A program made the position numbers and the translations under genes. A stretch of 64,000 nt of DNA from Roseivivax sp. THAF197b (GTDB lineage Bacteria; Pseudomonadota; Alphaproteobacteria; Rhodobacterales; Rhodobacteraceae): NCBI RefSeq assembly GCF_009363255.1, contig NZ_CP045318.1:1154001-1218000 (forward strand), in the 5' to 3' direction. Numbering within the stretch: the stretch's first letter is position 1; every line of letters begins with the position of its first letter. The notes beneath the pieces are model-generated. The model was not told the DNA's origin, did no database searches, and saw only the letters and a program-made list of their open reading frames with translations. Positions 26,383 to 35,248 of this stretch are shown here, piece after piece.

Positions 26383-28221
26383 ATGCTTGATGACGCGCCA
26401 CGGGGCCCCATTGCCCGGATCGAGAACCTGCGGGTCGAATTTCAGACGCGGGCGGGCACCGTCGCAGGCGTGAAGGATCTGTCCTTCTCCATCGATCCCG
26501 GAGAGACGGTCTGCGTCGTGGGCGAAAGCGGATCGGGCAAGTCCGTCTCCTCGCTGTCGCTGATGCGGCTCATTGAATTCTCGGGCGGGGCGATTGCGGG
26601 CGGAACGCTGGTTTTCGACCGCAAGGAGGGCGGCACGCTCGATCTGGCAGGGGCCGAGCAGGACCTGATGCGCACCATCCGAGGCAACGAGATCGGCATG
26701 ATCTTCCAGGAGCCGATGACCGCGCTGAACCCCGTCTTCACCATCGAACGGCAGCTCACCGAAGGGCTGCGCGTGCATCGTGGCATGGACCAGAAGGCTG
26801 CCCGCGCCCGTGCGCTGGAGCTTCTGCGCGAGGTGCGCATTCCCGAACCCGAACGCCGCCTGAAGCAATATCCTCACGAGCTTTCGGGCGGCATGCGCCA
26901 GCGGGTGGTGATCGCCATGGCGCTGGCCTGCAAGCCGCGGCTGCTCATTGCCGATGAGCCGACGACCGCGCTCGACGTGACGATCCAGGCGGAGATCCTG
27001 GCGCTGATCGACCGACTTAAGCGCGAAACCGGCACGGCGGTGATGTTCATCACGCATGACATGGCTGTGGTGGCACAGATGGCCGACCGCGTCGTGGTGA
27101 TGTTCCGGGGCGAGAAGGTAGAGGAGGGGCCCGTGGCCGACATCTTCGCAGCGCCCACGCATCCCTATACGCAGGCGCTTCTGGCGGCGGTGCCGAAGCT
27201 CGGAGAGATGGCGGGCACGGATGCGCCAGCCCCCATGAAGCTCGTGGGGCGCGACGATCAGGCGACCGATCCGATCCCCGGCACGGACGAGACGCTGTTG
27301 CGCGTCGAGGGGCTGACCACGCGCTTTCCGGTGCAGGGCGGGTTCTTCCGCCGGACGGTGGCCAATGTGCACGCGGTCGAGGATCTGTCCTTCACGATCA
27401 ATCGCGGCCAGACGCTGAGCCTTGTGGGCGAATCGGGCTGCGGGAAATCCACCGCGGGCCGGTCCATTCTGCGGCTGGTGGAGCCGCTTTCCGGCAGTGT
27501 CGACCTCGATGGTACGGATATCATCGGGCTGAATGACCGCGATCTGCGCCGCGCGCGGGTCGATATGCAGATGATCTTCCAGGATCCCTTCGCCTCGCTC
27601 AACCCGCAGATGCAGCTGGCCGATCAGGTGGCGGAGCCCTTGTGGAATTATGACGGGCTGGGGCTGCCCAAGGATGGCATCCGCGACAAGGTGGCGAACC
27701 TGTTTGACCGGGTGGAGCTGCCGCGCAGCTTCATGCAGCGCTATCCGCACGAGTTGTCGGGCGGGCAGCGCCAGCGGATCGCCATTGCCCGGGCGCTGGC
27801 GCTCAATCCGAAGCTGATTGTCGCGGATGAGGCGGTCTCGGCGCTCGACGTGTCGGTGCAGGCGCAGGTCCTGAACCTGATGCTGGAGCTGCAGGCCGAA
27901 ATGGGGCTGTCCTTCCTGTTCATCTCCCACGACATGGCGGTGGTCGAGCGCGTCTCGCATTACGTGGGCGTGATGTATCTGGGCCGGATCGTCGAGATCG
28001 GCCCCCGCCGCGCGGTCTTCGAGGACCCGCGCCACCCCTATACGCAGGCGCTGATGAAAGCGGTGCCCATTGCCGATCCCGCGCGGCGCAAATCCGAGCG
28101 GGACCTGAACTTCAAGCCGATCCCGTCACCCATTCACCCGGTGGGGTATGAGCCTGTGGCGAATGTGTACGAGGAAGTGGGGCCGGGGCATCGGGTACTG
28201 GTGTCGGAGAGTGGCTACTGA
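26383..28221 (+). CDS. ABC transporter ATP-binding protein with two fused ATPase domains (DppD-DppF-like)
   Basis: A 612-residue cytoplasmic protein joining two oligopeptide-type ATPases. Domain 1 has Walker A GESGSGKS (residues 47-54), signature LSGGMRQR and Walker [13 protein letters not shown]. Domain 2 has Walker A GESGCGKS (about 349-356), signature LSGGQRQR and [12 protein letters not shown]. In domain 2 the usual Glu-Pro of Walker B is Glu-Ala (DEAVSALD), common in such fusions. It should power the two permeases encoded divergently. ATG 26383 has a GAAGGAG site. The last 178 bp of the gene occur a second time 1,243 bp downstream. Confidence 0.95.
   Translation: MLDDAPRGPIARIENLRVEFQTRAGTVAGVKDLSFSIDPGETVCVVGESGSGKSVSSLSLMRLIEFSGGAIAGGTLVFDRKEGGTLDLAGAEQDLMRTIRGNEIGMIFQEPMTALNPVFTIERQLTEGLRVHRGMDQKAARARALELLREVRIPEPERRLKQYPHELSGGMRQRVVIAMALACKPRLLIADEPTTALDVTIQAEILALIDRLKRETGTAVMFITHDMAVVAQMADRVVVMFRGEKVEEGPVADIFAAPTHPYTQALLAAVPKLGEMAGTDAPAPMKLVGRDDQATDPIPGTDETLLRVEGLTTRFPVQGGFFRRTVANVHAVEDLSFTINRGQTLSLVGESGCGKSTAGRSILRLVEPLSGSVDLDGTDIIGLNDRDLRRARVDMQMIFQDPFASLNPQMQLADQVAEPLWNYDGLGLPKDGIRDKVANLFDRVELPRSFMQRYPHELSGGQRQRIAIARALALNPKLIVADEAVSALDVSVQAQVLNLMLELQAEMGLSFLFISHDMAVVERVSHYVGVMYLGRIVEIGPRRAVFEDPRHPYTQALMKAVPIADPARRKSERDLNFKPIPSPIHPVGYEPVANVYEEVGPGHRVLVSESGY
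28044..28221. repeat. Direct repeat copy 1: 3' end of the ATPase gene
   Basis: This 178-bp segment, the last 58 codons and stop of the ATPase gene, is repeated at 29287-29464 with the same length and 15 base differences counted by eye. About 70 bp in the middle are identical. Most differences outside the first 35 bp fall in third codon positions. Confidence 0.95.
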
Positions 28222-28368
28222 GGGAACGCCTTCGGTGGGGTCGCGGGCGTTCGTTGCACGAACCCAAAACCGGGTTCTCATTCGTGTGACGGTGCAAGCC
28301 CTATACAAGCGATTCCCGTTATGCGAGTCTCAAATACATAACTAAAACACCATATAATTGAGGTAGTT

Positions 28369-29157
28369 ATGAGAACGATCGGGACAGCCGTGGCTATTGT
28401 CGCGGCCAGTGCATCATTTGCGCACGCACAGGAAAAAGTGTTCGGTGAAGTCGGGCTCGGCTATGGCCGGGCAACCAGCGAAGACTTCGACGGCGCGGCT
28501 GATACGATAACCCTCCAGGGCGGTGCGGCCTTCGTCTCCGGCGCGGGTCTCGGGATCCAGCTCGACGGATTTGCGGCCAACACCCATGTCGATGATTACG
28601 GCGATCTCGATACCAGCTATTTCGCGACGCATATCTACGGCGATTTCGGCCGCGGCAAGGTCGGTCTGTTCGGCGGCTCGCTCAATCTCGGTGAGATCGA
28701 GATCTATGATGTCGGCTCGGCGGACCTGGATCAGACGGTCTCCACCTACGGGATCGAGGGCCAGATGACGCAGGGTCTCTATACCTTCGGTGGGTATCTC
28801 GGCTCTGCGGATATCGAGGGCGTGGACGATGTCGACGTGACCCTGATCGGTGTCGGCGGCGACGTGGCCCTGTCCGAGACGCTTCAGCTGAGCGCGAACT
28901 ACGACTCGCTGTCCGCGTCCCTCGACGGGGTCGACGACAATCTCGACGTCAACACGCTCTCCGTCGGGGGGAATTACTTCGTGGCGGCAGGGGATGCGCC
29001 GGTGAGACTATCCGCCGGTCTGTCGCGCAGCTCTGCAAGCTTTGGCGGCGAGACCTCCAATGCCACCTCCGTGAATGTGGGCGCGACGCTGCTGTTCGGC
29101 GGCTCCCGCAATGCCAACCGCGAGAGCCTGTTCGACTCGTTCCGCGTTCCGTTCTGA
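28369..29157 (+). CDS. Small outer-membrane beta-barrel-like protein
   Basis: A 262-residue exported protein. A signal peptide is evident (MRTIGTAVAIVAASASFAHA, cleavage after AHA near residue 20). The mature part is an Asp/Gly/Ser-rich series of alternating strands (VFGEVGLGYGRATSEDF, GIQLDGFAANTHVDDYG, LQLSANYDSLSASLDG) and ends in the aromatic residue Phe, as outer-membrane barrels do. It resembles short porin-like proteins of Rhodobacteraceae; no specific family is claimed. It lies between the two copies of the ATPase 3' end and has its own terminator, so it is probably a single-gene unit. Confidence 0.75.
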   Translation: MRTIGTAVAIVAASASFAHAQEKVFGEVGLGYGRATSEDFDGAADTITLQGGAAFVSGAGLGIQLDGFAANTHVDDYGDLDTSYFATHIYGDFGRGKVGLFGGSLNLGEIEIYDVGSADLDQTVSTYGIEGQMTQGLYTFGGYLGSADIEGVDDVDVTLIGVGGDVALSETLQLSANYDSLSASLDGVDDNLDVNTLSVGGNYFVAAGDAPVRLSAGLSRSSASFGGETSNATSVNVGATLLFGGSRNANRESLFDSFRVPF

Positions 29158-29183
29158 GGCCATCCCCGCCTGTGTTCGGAGGG

Positions 29184-29217
29184 AAACCGGGTCGCGCGCA
29201 AGCGCGGTCCGGTTTTT
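29184..29217 (+). terminator. Rho-independent terminator of the barrel gene
   Basis: AAACCGG (29184-29190) and CCGGTTT (29209-29215), with an inner GCGC-GCAA-GCGC stem and a following T-run, start 27 bp after the stop. Confidence 0.85.
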
Positions 29218-29286
29218 CGTTTTTCTTGAGGGGTATGTGACGCGCTTGGCTTGCGGTCTCGGCCTGTGCACATATCATCGGGTGAT

Positions 29287-29464
29287 GCAGGCGCTGCTGG
29301 CCGCGGTGCCGGTTGCGGACCCAGCGCGGCGCAAATCCGAGCGGGACCTGAACTTCAAGCCGATCCCGTCACCCATTCACCCGGTGGGGTATGAGCCCGT
29401 GGCGAATGTGTACGAGGAGGTGGGGCCGGGGCATCGGGTTTTGGTGTCGGAGAGTGGGTATTGA
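29287..29464 (+). pseudogene. Truncated second copy of the ATPase 3' end
   Basis: This 178-bp stretch reads [15 protein letters not shown]... and ends in the same ...LVSESGY stop as the fused ATPase gene, without any ATPase domain before it. The frame is intact and the changes relative to the full gene are mostly silent or conservative (MKAVPI against LAAVPV). That suggests it comes from a related functional gene rather than from drift of a recent copy. It cannot encode a working ATPase. It marks the right edge of the barrel-gene segment and abuts the AT-rich gene. Confidence 0.85.
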
Positions 29465-29557
29465 GTGGAGAGTTTTTGAAAACTAGAGATGCAAGATAGT
29501 TACTGTTATTGTGCCTGCCGAATAAGACGTGTTCAAGAAAAATTTCATGAGGTGTAA

Positions 29558-30670
29558 GTGTCTAATAGAAATAGTCTTAAAAGAAATGAATTGTTGAGAA
29601 AGACGCCAGCATGGAGCGGATTTTACCTGCATTTTACTGGTGGATTTTATGCCTCTATGATTTCGAAGGGTCTCTGGGATATTGGGCCGATTTTATACGA
29701 AGGGCGGCCCGCTATAAGTGGAAGCTATTCTATGGGCGAAGTTCAGGCAATAGCACGTCGAAGTTCGTTTCGGGCGTTAGGATTTCAGCAATCTGGTATA
29801 ATTGATGGGAGTTACTACTCCTCTTGGATTCCAGTGATGGACGGAAAGAATAATCACTCTGAATCACCGGTTATGTTATGGGGTAATATCGCATCGCATT
29901 TATTAAAAGAGCGAAAAGAACGGTTTAGTGATAGTCGTTTGTGCGCGGATGATATCGACATGGAAAAGATATTTGATAGTCGAGGGGGTATTGAGGCTCT
30001 GGCCCACTTCATTCGTCTAAGCCTCGAGAGTATGGATATAACGGTAGAAGCTCTGGCGTCATACTATAACGAACAGCTTCTCAATGGGATGTTTGACGGT
30101 AGAGTGTCTGGTGAGCGTTCGGATAATACGCAGTCGCGGCTACTATATGCAAATATCCATGCATTTTTTGTTCATATTGGCGCTGCGAGGGACTATCTGG
30201 CAAAATTTATTGCTTTACGCAATCACAACATATCAAACAAATGCGATTCTATGGTGAAATTAGTGAGGTCTCTCAGTGTGGAAAGTTTTCCTGATGATGC
30301 AATGTTGAAGTTTCTCCTTGATTCGAAGTGTATAATTAGAAGCAGTAGCGGTAAGGGAGACTTTGAATTTTCGGGCTGGTTGAAGGATCTGTCAAGCTTA
30401 CGAAATAAGTTCATTCACCGTGAGCCGTTTGGTACTCGATCATCAGAAATGTTTGGTTCGGTAAAGCCCGCTTCGTTAGAAGATAATACAATGAGATATT
30501 TTCGGAATGTGGAAATTGAAGGGCAAGATGAGGTTGATGTTCTGGACCTCGTAGCTCGAATATATACTTTTGGTTCATACTTGTTTCACGAAATGGCCAG
30601 ATTGTCAGGTTTGAATTCTAGTGTTCAGACTCTTACGGATAAAGATTTAGTATCGCTACGAATTTCATAA
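29558..30670 (+). CDS. Orphan AT-rich gene with HEPN-type RNxxxH motif, function unknown
   Basis: A 370-residue protein that I cannot place in a named family. The start is GTG 29558 behind a weak TGAGG. The DNA and codon use are strongly AT-biased, unlike every neighbour, indicating recent transfer. There is no signal peptide or membrane helix. The C-terminal half is helical, and LRNKFIHRE contains R282-N-K-F-I-H287, the Rx4H pattern of HEPN ribonucleases. An earlier helix, AARDYLAKFIALRN (209-222), is also HEPN-like. The N-terminal half (about 1-130, Gly/Ser/Trp-rich) is unassigned. HEPN proteins are frequent toxins or defence effectors, but no antitoxin, nucleotidyltransferase or integrase is adjacent, so the role is inferred. 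Confidence 0.7.
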   Translation: MSNRNSLKRNELLRKTPAWSGFYLHFTGGFYASMISKGLWDIGPILYEGRPAISGSYSMGEVQAIARRSSFRALGFQQSGIIDGSYYSSWIPVMDGKNNHSESPVMLWGNIASHLLKERKERFSDSRLCADDIDMEKIFDSRGGIEALAHFIRLSLESMDITVEALASYYNEQLLNGMFDGRVSGERSDNTQSRLLYANIHAFFVHIGAARDYLAKFIALRNHNISNKCDSMVKLVRSLSVESFPDDAMLKFLLDSKCIIRSSSGKGDFEFSGWLKDLSSLRNKFIHREPFGTRSSEMFGSVKPASLEDNTMRYFRNVEIEGQDEVDVLDLVARIYTFGSYLFHEMARLSGLNSSVQTLTDKDLVSLRIS

Positions 30671-30804
30671 TATTTGAGGTTTGGTGTGCGCGGCATGAAG
30701 ATCATTGGCTCACTGTATTGCTAGTCTCTGACTAGAACCTCTCCGCGGTTGAATAGGTGAGTAGCTACTTCCCCCCACCACCCCCCTCCGCTATCACCCA
30801 CCCC

Positions 30805-31602
30805 ATGACCCGAACCAACATCATCTGCATCAAGTGGGGCACGCTCTTCGGGCCGGAATATGTCAACCGGCTCTATTCCGGCGTGCGGCGGAACCTCGGC
30901 ACCCCCATCCGCTTCCTCTGCATGACCGAACACACAGACGGCCTGCACCCCGATATCGAGGTGCTGAGCCTCCCCGAAGAGCCCTTCCGGGCCGAAATGG
31001 ACGCGGCGCTTGCGGTCGCCAACCGGCAGGGGGCCATGCGCAAGACCTCGCTCTTCCGCGAGGGGCTCATCCCGGATCTCGACGGGCCGGTGCTGGGCTT
31101 CGATCTCGACGTGGTCATCACCGGCGATCTGCAACCGATCCTCGAGCTTGCGCCGGGCCATGTCGCCATGCGCCACGACTGGACCGAGAAGCGGAAGGGG
31201 CGGCCCACCGGGCATGGCTCGGTCTTCCGGTATGACCCGGGCGTGCACGGCTTTCTCTATGACGATCTGGCGGAGAACCCTTATGCGGAGGTCGAAAAGG
31301 CCCGCGGGTCCGAGCAGCGCTACACCTCGCACAAGGCGATGGATCGGGGTGTCTTCACCTATATCCCCGAGGATTGGGTCGTGTCCTACAAGTACGATTG
31401 CAATCCGTTTCCGGGCAATTACCTGCGCCCGCCCATCTTGCCCGAGGAGGCGCGTGTCGTGTGTTTTCACGGCCATCCCAAGATGGATGAGGCGATCGAC
31501 GGCTATCGCGGCTCGCTCATCCGGTACTCGAAGCCGTGCCCCTGGCTGCGCGAGCACTGGATCGACCGGACGGCGGCGGATCTGGGGCCGGACTGGGCGT
31601 AG
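30805..31602 (+). CDS. Glycosyltransferase-like protein (GT-A, DxD motif)
   Basis: A 265-residue cytosolic protein starting MTRTNIICIKWGTLFGPEYVNRL, a pattern seen in small proteobacterial glycosyltransferases. GFDLDVVITGDL near residue 112 supplies a DxD-type metal/nucleotide-sugar site, and CFHGHPKMDEAI near the C-terminus resembles the end of GT-A domains. The acceptor and sugar are unknown. No polysaccharide operon surrounds it. It starts a GC-rich block after the AT-rich island and is followed by short hairpin repeats. Confidence 0.72.
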   Translation: MTRTNIICIKWGTLFGPEYVNRLYSGVRRNLGTPIRFLCMTEHTDGLHPDIEVLSLPEEPFRAEMDAALAVANRQGAMRKTSLFREGLIPDLDGPVLGFDLDVVITGDLQPILELAPGHVAMRHDWTEKRKGRPTGHGSVFRYDPGVHGFLYDDLAENPYAEVEKARGSEQRYTSHKAMDRGVFTYIPEDWVVSYKYDCNPFPGNYLRPPILPEEARVVCFHGHPKMDEAIDGYRGSLIRYSKPCPWLREHWIDRTAADLGPDWA

Positions 31603-31631
31603 AGGACCGGGCTTTATCCGGTGAGTGGTCT

Positions 31632-31700
31632 GGCGGCCTTCCGCCGAACCCCGTTTTGGCGGCATCCCGCCGAGACTATGTTTTGCGGCATCCCGCCGCG
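31632..31700. repeat. Cluster of three short GGCGG...CCGCC hairpins
   Basis: GGCGG-CCTT-CCGCC (31632-31645), then GTTTTGGCGGCATCCCGCCG (31653-31672) and a 19-nt near-copy lacking one G (31680-31698), lie between the glycosyltransferase gene and fabF. The last two units are 27 bp apart. It may act as a terminator or as a repeat element. Confidence 0.6.
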
Positions 31701-31786
31701 GTGCGGCACCGTCCCGGTCTTGCTCCAGCGCAGCCCGCGCGATAAGAGCCGGGCCTGACAGAGATTTGAGCGAAAAGGGCCGCCTC

Positions 31787-33046
31787 ATGCGTCGCGTTGT
31801 CGTCACCGGAATGGGCCTCGTGACCCCGCTTGCTACTGGGGTCGAGGAAAGCTGGAGCCGCATCCTTGCGGGGAAATCGGGCGCGGGCACGATCTCCAAG
31901 TGGGACGCCTCGCATCTCGCCACGGATTACGCCTGCGAGGTGATCTGGGGCGACGGGTCGGACGGCACGTTCAATCCGGACGAGTGGATGGCCGTGAAGG
32001 ACCGCCGCAAGGTCGACGACTTCATCCTCTACGGCATCGCCGCGGCAGAGCAGGCCGTGCAGATGGCGGGTTGGACGCCCGAGGGCGAAGAGGACCGTTT
32101 GCGCACGGGCGTCATGATCGGCTCGGGTATCGGCGGGCTGAACTCCATCGCCGAGACCGCCATCCTGATCAAGGAGAAGGGGCCGCGACGCGTGTCGCCG
32201 TTCTTCATTCCCGGCGCGCTGATCAACCTGATCTCGGGCCAGGTGTCGATCAAGTACGGCTTCAAGGGGCCGAACCATGCGGTCGTGACGGCGTGTTCCA
32301 CCGGCGCGCATGCCATCGGCGACGCCTCGCGGCTCATCCAGCATGGCGACGCCGACGTGATGATCGCGGGCGGCGCGGAGGCGGCCATTTCCGAGATCGG
32401 CATCGCGGGCTTCAACGCCTGCAAGGCGCTTTCTACCAAGCGCAGCGACGATCCCGCAAAGGCGAGCCGTCCCTATGACGCGGATCGCGACGGTTTCGTG
32501 ATGGGCGAGGGCGCGGGCGTCGTGGTGCTGGAGGAATACGAGCACGCGGTCGCGCGCGGTGCGACGATCTACGCGGAAGTGGCGGGCTACGGGCTTTCCG
32601 GCGATGCCTACCATATCACGGCCCCCTCCGAGGACGGCGAGGGCGGCGAGCGGTCCATGCGCGCGGCGCTGAAGAATGCCGGGCTGGAGCCTGCCGATAT
32701 CGACTACATCAACGCGCATGGCACCTCGACCATGGCTGACGTGATCGAGCTGGGCGCGGTGGAACGGATGATGGGCGACGCGGCCTCCAAGGTCACCATG
32801 TCCTCAACCAAATCCGCCACGGGCCACCTTCTGGGTGCTGCCGGTGCGATCGAGGCGATCTTCTCGATCCTCGCGATCCGCGATCAGGTGGCGCCGCCGA
32901 CGATCAACCTCGACAACATCGCGGTCGAGACGAAGGTGGACCTTGCGCCCAACGCCAAGGTCGAGCGCGAGATCACCCATGCCTTGTCGAACTCCTTCGG
33001 CTTCGGCGGCACCAATGCCAGCGTGGTTTTCTCCAAGGTCGGCTGA
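31787..33046 (+). CDS. fabF: Beta-ketoacyl-ACP synthase II
   Basis: A 419-residue condensing enzyme of fatty acid elongation. The thiolase-fold triad is complete: Cys170 in VVTACSTGAH, His311 in NAHGTST and His347 in SATGHLLGAAG. The C-terminus SNSFGFGGTNASVVF is standard. It condenses malonyl-ACP with acyl-ACP in the cytosol. In many bacteria acpP directly precedes fabF; here a glycosyltransferase gene and hairpins precede it instead. mltG follows 118 bp downstream, a common arrangement. ATG 31787 gives the normal start MRRVVVTGMG. Confidence 0.96.
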   Translation: MRRVVVTGMGLVTPLATGVEESWSRILAGKSGAGTISKWDASHLATDYACEVIWGDGSDGTFNPDEWMAVKDRRKVDDFILYGIAAAEQAVQMAGWTPEGEEDRLRTGVMIGSGIGGLNSIAETAILIKEKGPRRVSPFFIPGALINLISGQVSIKYGFKGPNHAVVTACSTGAHAIGDASRLIQHGDADVMIAGGAEAAISEIGIAGFNACKALSTKRSDDPAKASRPYDADRDGFVMGEGAGVVVLEEYEHAVARGATIYAEVAGYGLSGDAYHITAPSEDGEGGERSMRAALKNAGLEPADIDYINAHGTSTMADVIELGAVERMMGDAASKVTMSSTKSATGHLLGAAGAIEAIFSILAIRDQVAPPTINLDNIAVETKVDLAPNAKVEREITHALSNSFGFGGTNASVVFSKVG

Positions 33047-33164
33047 AATCCGCGTGACCATGCCCGGCCCCGGGCTTTTCTCCGGCAGCCGGGGCGGGCA
33101 CATATAGATCGAAGGGGGCGGTCGCTCGGCCGCGCCTGTCGCAATAAAGAGCAGGGCAATATCC

Positions 33165-34325
33165 ATGTGGCGCAACATCGCCTCGAACGCGCTGACCTTC
33201 CTGGTCGTGGTCGTCTTCCTATTCGGCGGCATGCTGATCTGGGCGCAGCAGGAATACGAGGCGGCGGGCCCCCTGGGCGAGCCCATCTGCCTCGAAGTGC
33301 CGCGCGGCACCAACATGACCCGGGTTTCTGACAATCTCGCCGAGCAGGGCGCGGTGTCCTCCGGCATGCTGTTTCGCTTGGGTGCGGATTACGCCGACAA
33401 GACGCAGGAGCTGAAAGCGGGCTCTTACCTGGTGCCGGAAGGCGCCTCGATGCGCGAGATCGTCGACATCGTGACCCGCGGCGGCGCCTCGACCTGCGGC
33501 ACCGAAGTGGTCTACCGCATCGGTGTCACCGCGGCCGAGGTGGAAGTGCGCGAACTGGATCCGGCCACGGGCCGCTTCGTGGAGATCGCGGAATTCAACC
33601 CTGCCGCCGAAGAGGCGCCGCAAGCCTACCAGGACGTGCGCGCCCGGGCCGACACCCGCTACCGCGTGACCCTGGCCGAGGGTGTGACAAGCTGGCAGGT
33701 CATCGAGGAGTTGAAATCCGTCGATGTGTTGCAGGGCGAGGTCGAGGTCCCGGCGGAGGGATCGCTCGCGCCCGACAGCTATGAGGTCGCCGAGGGCGAT
33801 ACCCGCGCAAGCCTGATCGAGCGGATGCGCCGCGCGCAGGACATCATCCTTGCCGATGCCTGGGCCAATCGTGACGACGACCTGCCGCTGGAAAGCCCGA
33901 CCGAGGCGCTGATCCTCGCCTCGATCATCGAGAAGGAAACGGGCGGCGCAGAGGAACGTCCGCAAGTGGCCTCCGTCTTCATCAACCGCCTGCGGCAGGG
34001 CATGCGCCTTCAGACCGACCCGACGGTGATCTACGGCATCACGGGCGGCGAGGGCACGCTGGGCCGTGGCATCCGCCAGTCGGAGCTGCGCGCGGAGACG
34101 CCCTACAACACCTATGTCATCGACGGGCTGCCGCCGACACCCATCGCCAATCCGGGCCGGGCCTCGATCGAGGCGGCACTGAATCCCGACGAGACCGAGT
34201 ACCTCTTCTTCGTGGCCAAGACGCTCGATCCGTCCGACGGGCATCTCTTCGCGCAGACCCTGGCCGAGCATAACGAGAATGTCGCCGCCTACCGGCGTCT
34301 CGAGGCCGAGCGCGCCAATCAGTAA
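33165..34325 (+). CDS. mltG: Endolytic transglycosylase MltG
   Basis: A 386-residue inner-membrane-anchored murein transglycosylase that cleaves nascent glycan strands. An N-terminal membrane helix (FLVVVVFLFGGMLIWAQ, about 12-27) is followed by a LysM-like region and the YceG domain. The catalytic Glu256 lies in LASIIEKETGGAEERP, with SVFINRLRQGMRLQTDPTVIYG and GLPPTPIANPG downstream. There is a family-typical insertion around 115-165. It follows fabF, with a short GC hairpin between them, and is followed 21 bp later by the broken asparaginase-like gene. Confidence 0.95.
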   Translation: MWRNIASNALTFLVVVVFLFGGMLIWAQQEYEAAGPLGEPICLEVPRGTNMTRVSDNLAEQGAVSSGMLFRLGADYADKTQELKAGSYLVPEGASMREIVDIVTRGGASTCGTEVVYRIGVTAAEVEVRELDPATGRFVEIAEFNPAAEEAPQAYQDVRARADTRYRVTLAEGVTSWQVIEELKSVDVLQGEVEVPAEGSLAPDSYEVAEGDTRASLIERMRRAQDIILADAWANRDDDLPLESPTEALILASIIEKETGGAEERPQVASVFINRLRQGMRLQTDPTVIYGITGGEGTLGRGIRQSELRAETPYNTYVIDGLPPTPIANPGRASIEAALNPDETEYLFFVAKTLDPSDGHLFAQTLAEHNENVAAYRRLEAERANQ

Positions 34326-34346
34326 AGCCGCGAAAGGATCGCCGGG

Positions 34347-34843
34347 ATGAAAGAGCTGCGCGTGATCGTGACGGGCGGGACCATCGACAAGGTCCACGAT
34401 CCGGCGAGCGAAGGGCTGTCCTTTTCGCCCGACGGCGCTACGCATCTGCCGGAGATGCTGCGCATCGGGCGCTGCCATTTCCCGGTGGTCGAAAAGCTGA
34501 TGCTGAAGATTCGCTTTATTTCGACGATGCGGATCGGGCCGCCATCGCGGAGGCGGTGCGTGCCGCACCCGAGCCTTCAATTGTGCTGACACATGGCACC
34601 GGTACGATGGGGCAGACGGCGCGTTATCTCGCCGCGGAATTGGGCGACACGGACAAGTGCGTGGTGCTGACAGGCGCGATGCGGCCCTTTTCGCTTTATG
34701 CCTCGGATGGCGAGTTCAATCTCGGCGCCGCAATCGTCGCGGCACAGATCCTGGAGCCGGGGGTCTGGGGCGTGATGAACGGCCGGGTCTTCCCGGCGGC
34801 GCGGCTCGACAAGAACGTGGATCAGGGCCGCTTCGACATCTGA
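34347..34843 (+). pseudogene. Asparaginase-like gene with a single-base frameshift
   Basis: The first frame starts MKELRVIVTGGTIDKVHDP (TGGTI nucleophile motif) and runs to ...VVEKLMLK at about 34508. The next frame continues with DSLYFDDADRAAIAEAV, THGTGTMGQTARYL and LTGAMRPFSLYASDGEFNLG, ending at 34843. Adding one base at 34508 (AAGAT to AAGGAT) restores a continuous 165-residue asparaginase N-terminal-domain protein. Such short, one-domain versions occur in this lineage, so only the frameshift is abnormal. It is either a recent inactivation or a sequencing error. Confidence 0.85.
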
Positions 34844-34922
34844 AGCGCGGCGTCTGATTTCAGGACGCGCCACAAAACCTCCTCGCCTGCGCGTTCCACA
34901 CCGTCGCTTAGGCGCCACACCC

Positions 34923-35195
34923 TGTCACGACCGGACTATAAATATCTCCGGGGTCGTCATTGTCGCGCCATTGGTCCGAGAGACAATGGCGACCGAGGGG
35001 CAGGGCCCCTCGCTCCCTCAATCGTCATGTCTTTAAACGCTGGTGTCGGTATCCGGACGGCGACACAGGCGGCTGACCGAGGCCTCGAGTGACGCGGTCG
35101 GAATTTTGAGATCACCCTTCGATGCCGTGGCGGGGGCAGGAGCGAGGGGCCGGCCCCTCGCGCTCCCCGGAGGTATTTATGGTCCGGTCGTGACA
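34923..35195. repeat. Inverted pair of dispersed hairpin elements
   Basis: The 405-bp gap between the asparaginase remnant and yebC holds no gene. Its left part, 34923-34953, is the reverse complement of 35165-35195 with two mismatches in 31 bp (CCCCGGAGRTATTTATRGTC core). Inside lie a hairpin around CCATTG/CAATGG (34968-34988), GAGGGGCAGGGCCCCTC (34996-35012, shared with 7108-7124) and a 20-bp perfect palindrome, GCGAGGGGCCGGCCCCTCGC (35142-35161). The same tail is found at 13174-13204. Confidence 0.8.
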
Positions 35196-35248
35196 TCGTG
35201 CTGCGCAGAACCGCCAGAGGTGGGACGCGCGGATGGAGAGGGGGCGGC

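Noticed and set aside
25849..28035. A 728-codon open frame on the minus strand across the double-ATPase gene
   Set aside because: It overlaps both the binding-protein start and the ATPase gene and has no recognisable domain; the plus strand has complete Walker and signature motifs.
28044..29464. Integrase attachment-site duplication (attL/attR) around the barrel gene
   Set aside because: The repeats are far longer than typical att cores, differ at 15 positions, and no integrase or excisionase gene lies between or beside them.
29558..30670. Classical two-gene HEPN/MNT toxin-antitoxin module
   Set aside because: No nucleotidyltransferase or other small gene is adjacent on either side; flanking DNA holds only the ATPase remnant and a glycosyltransferase gene.
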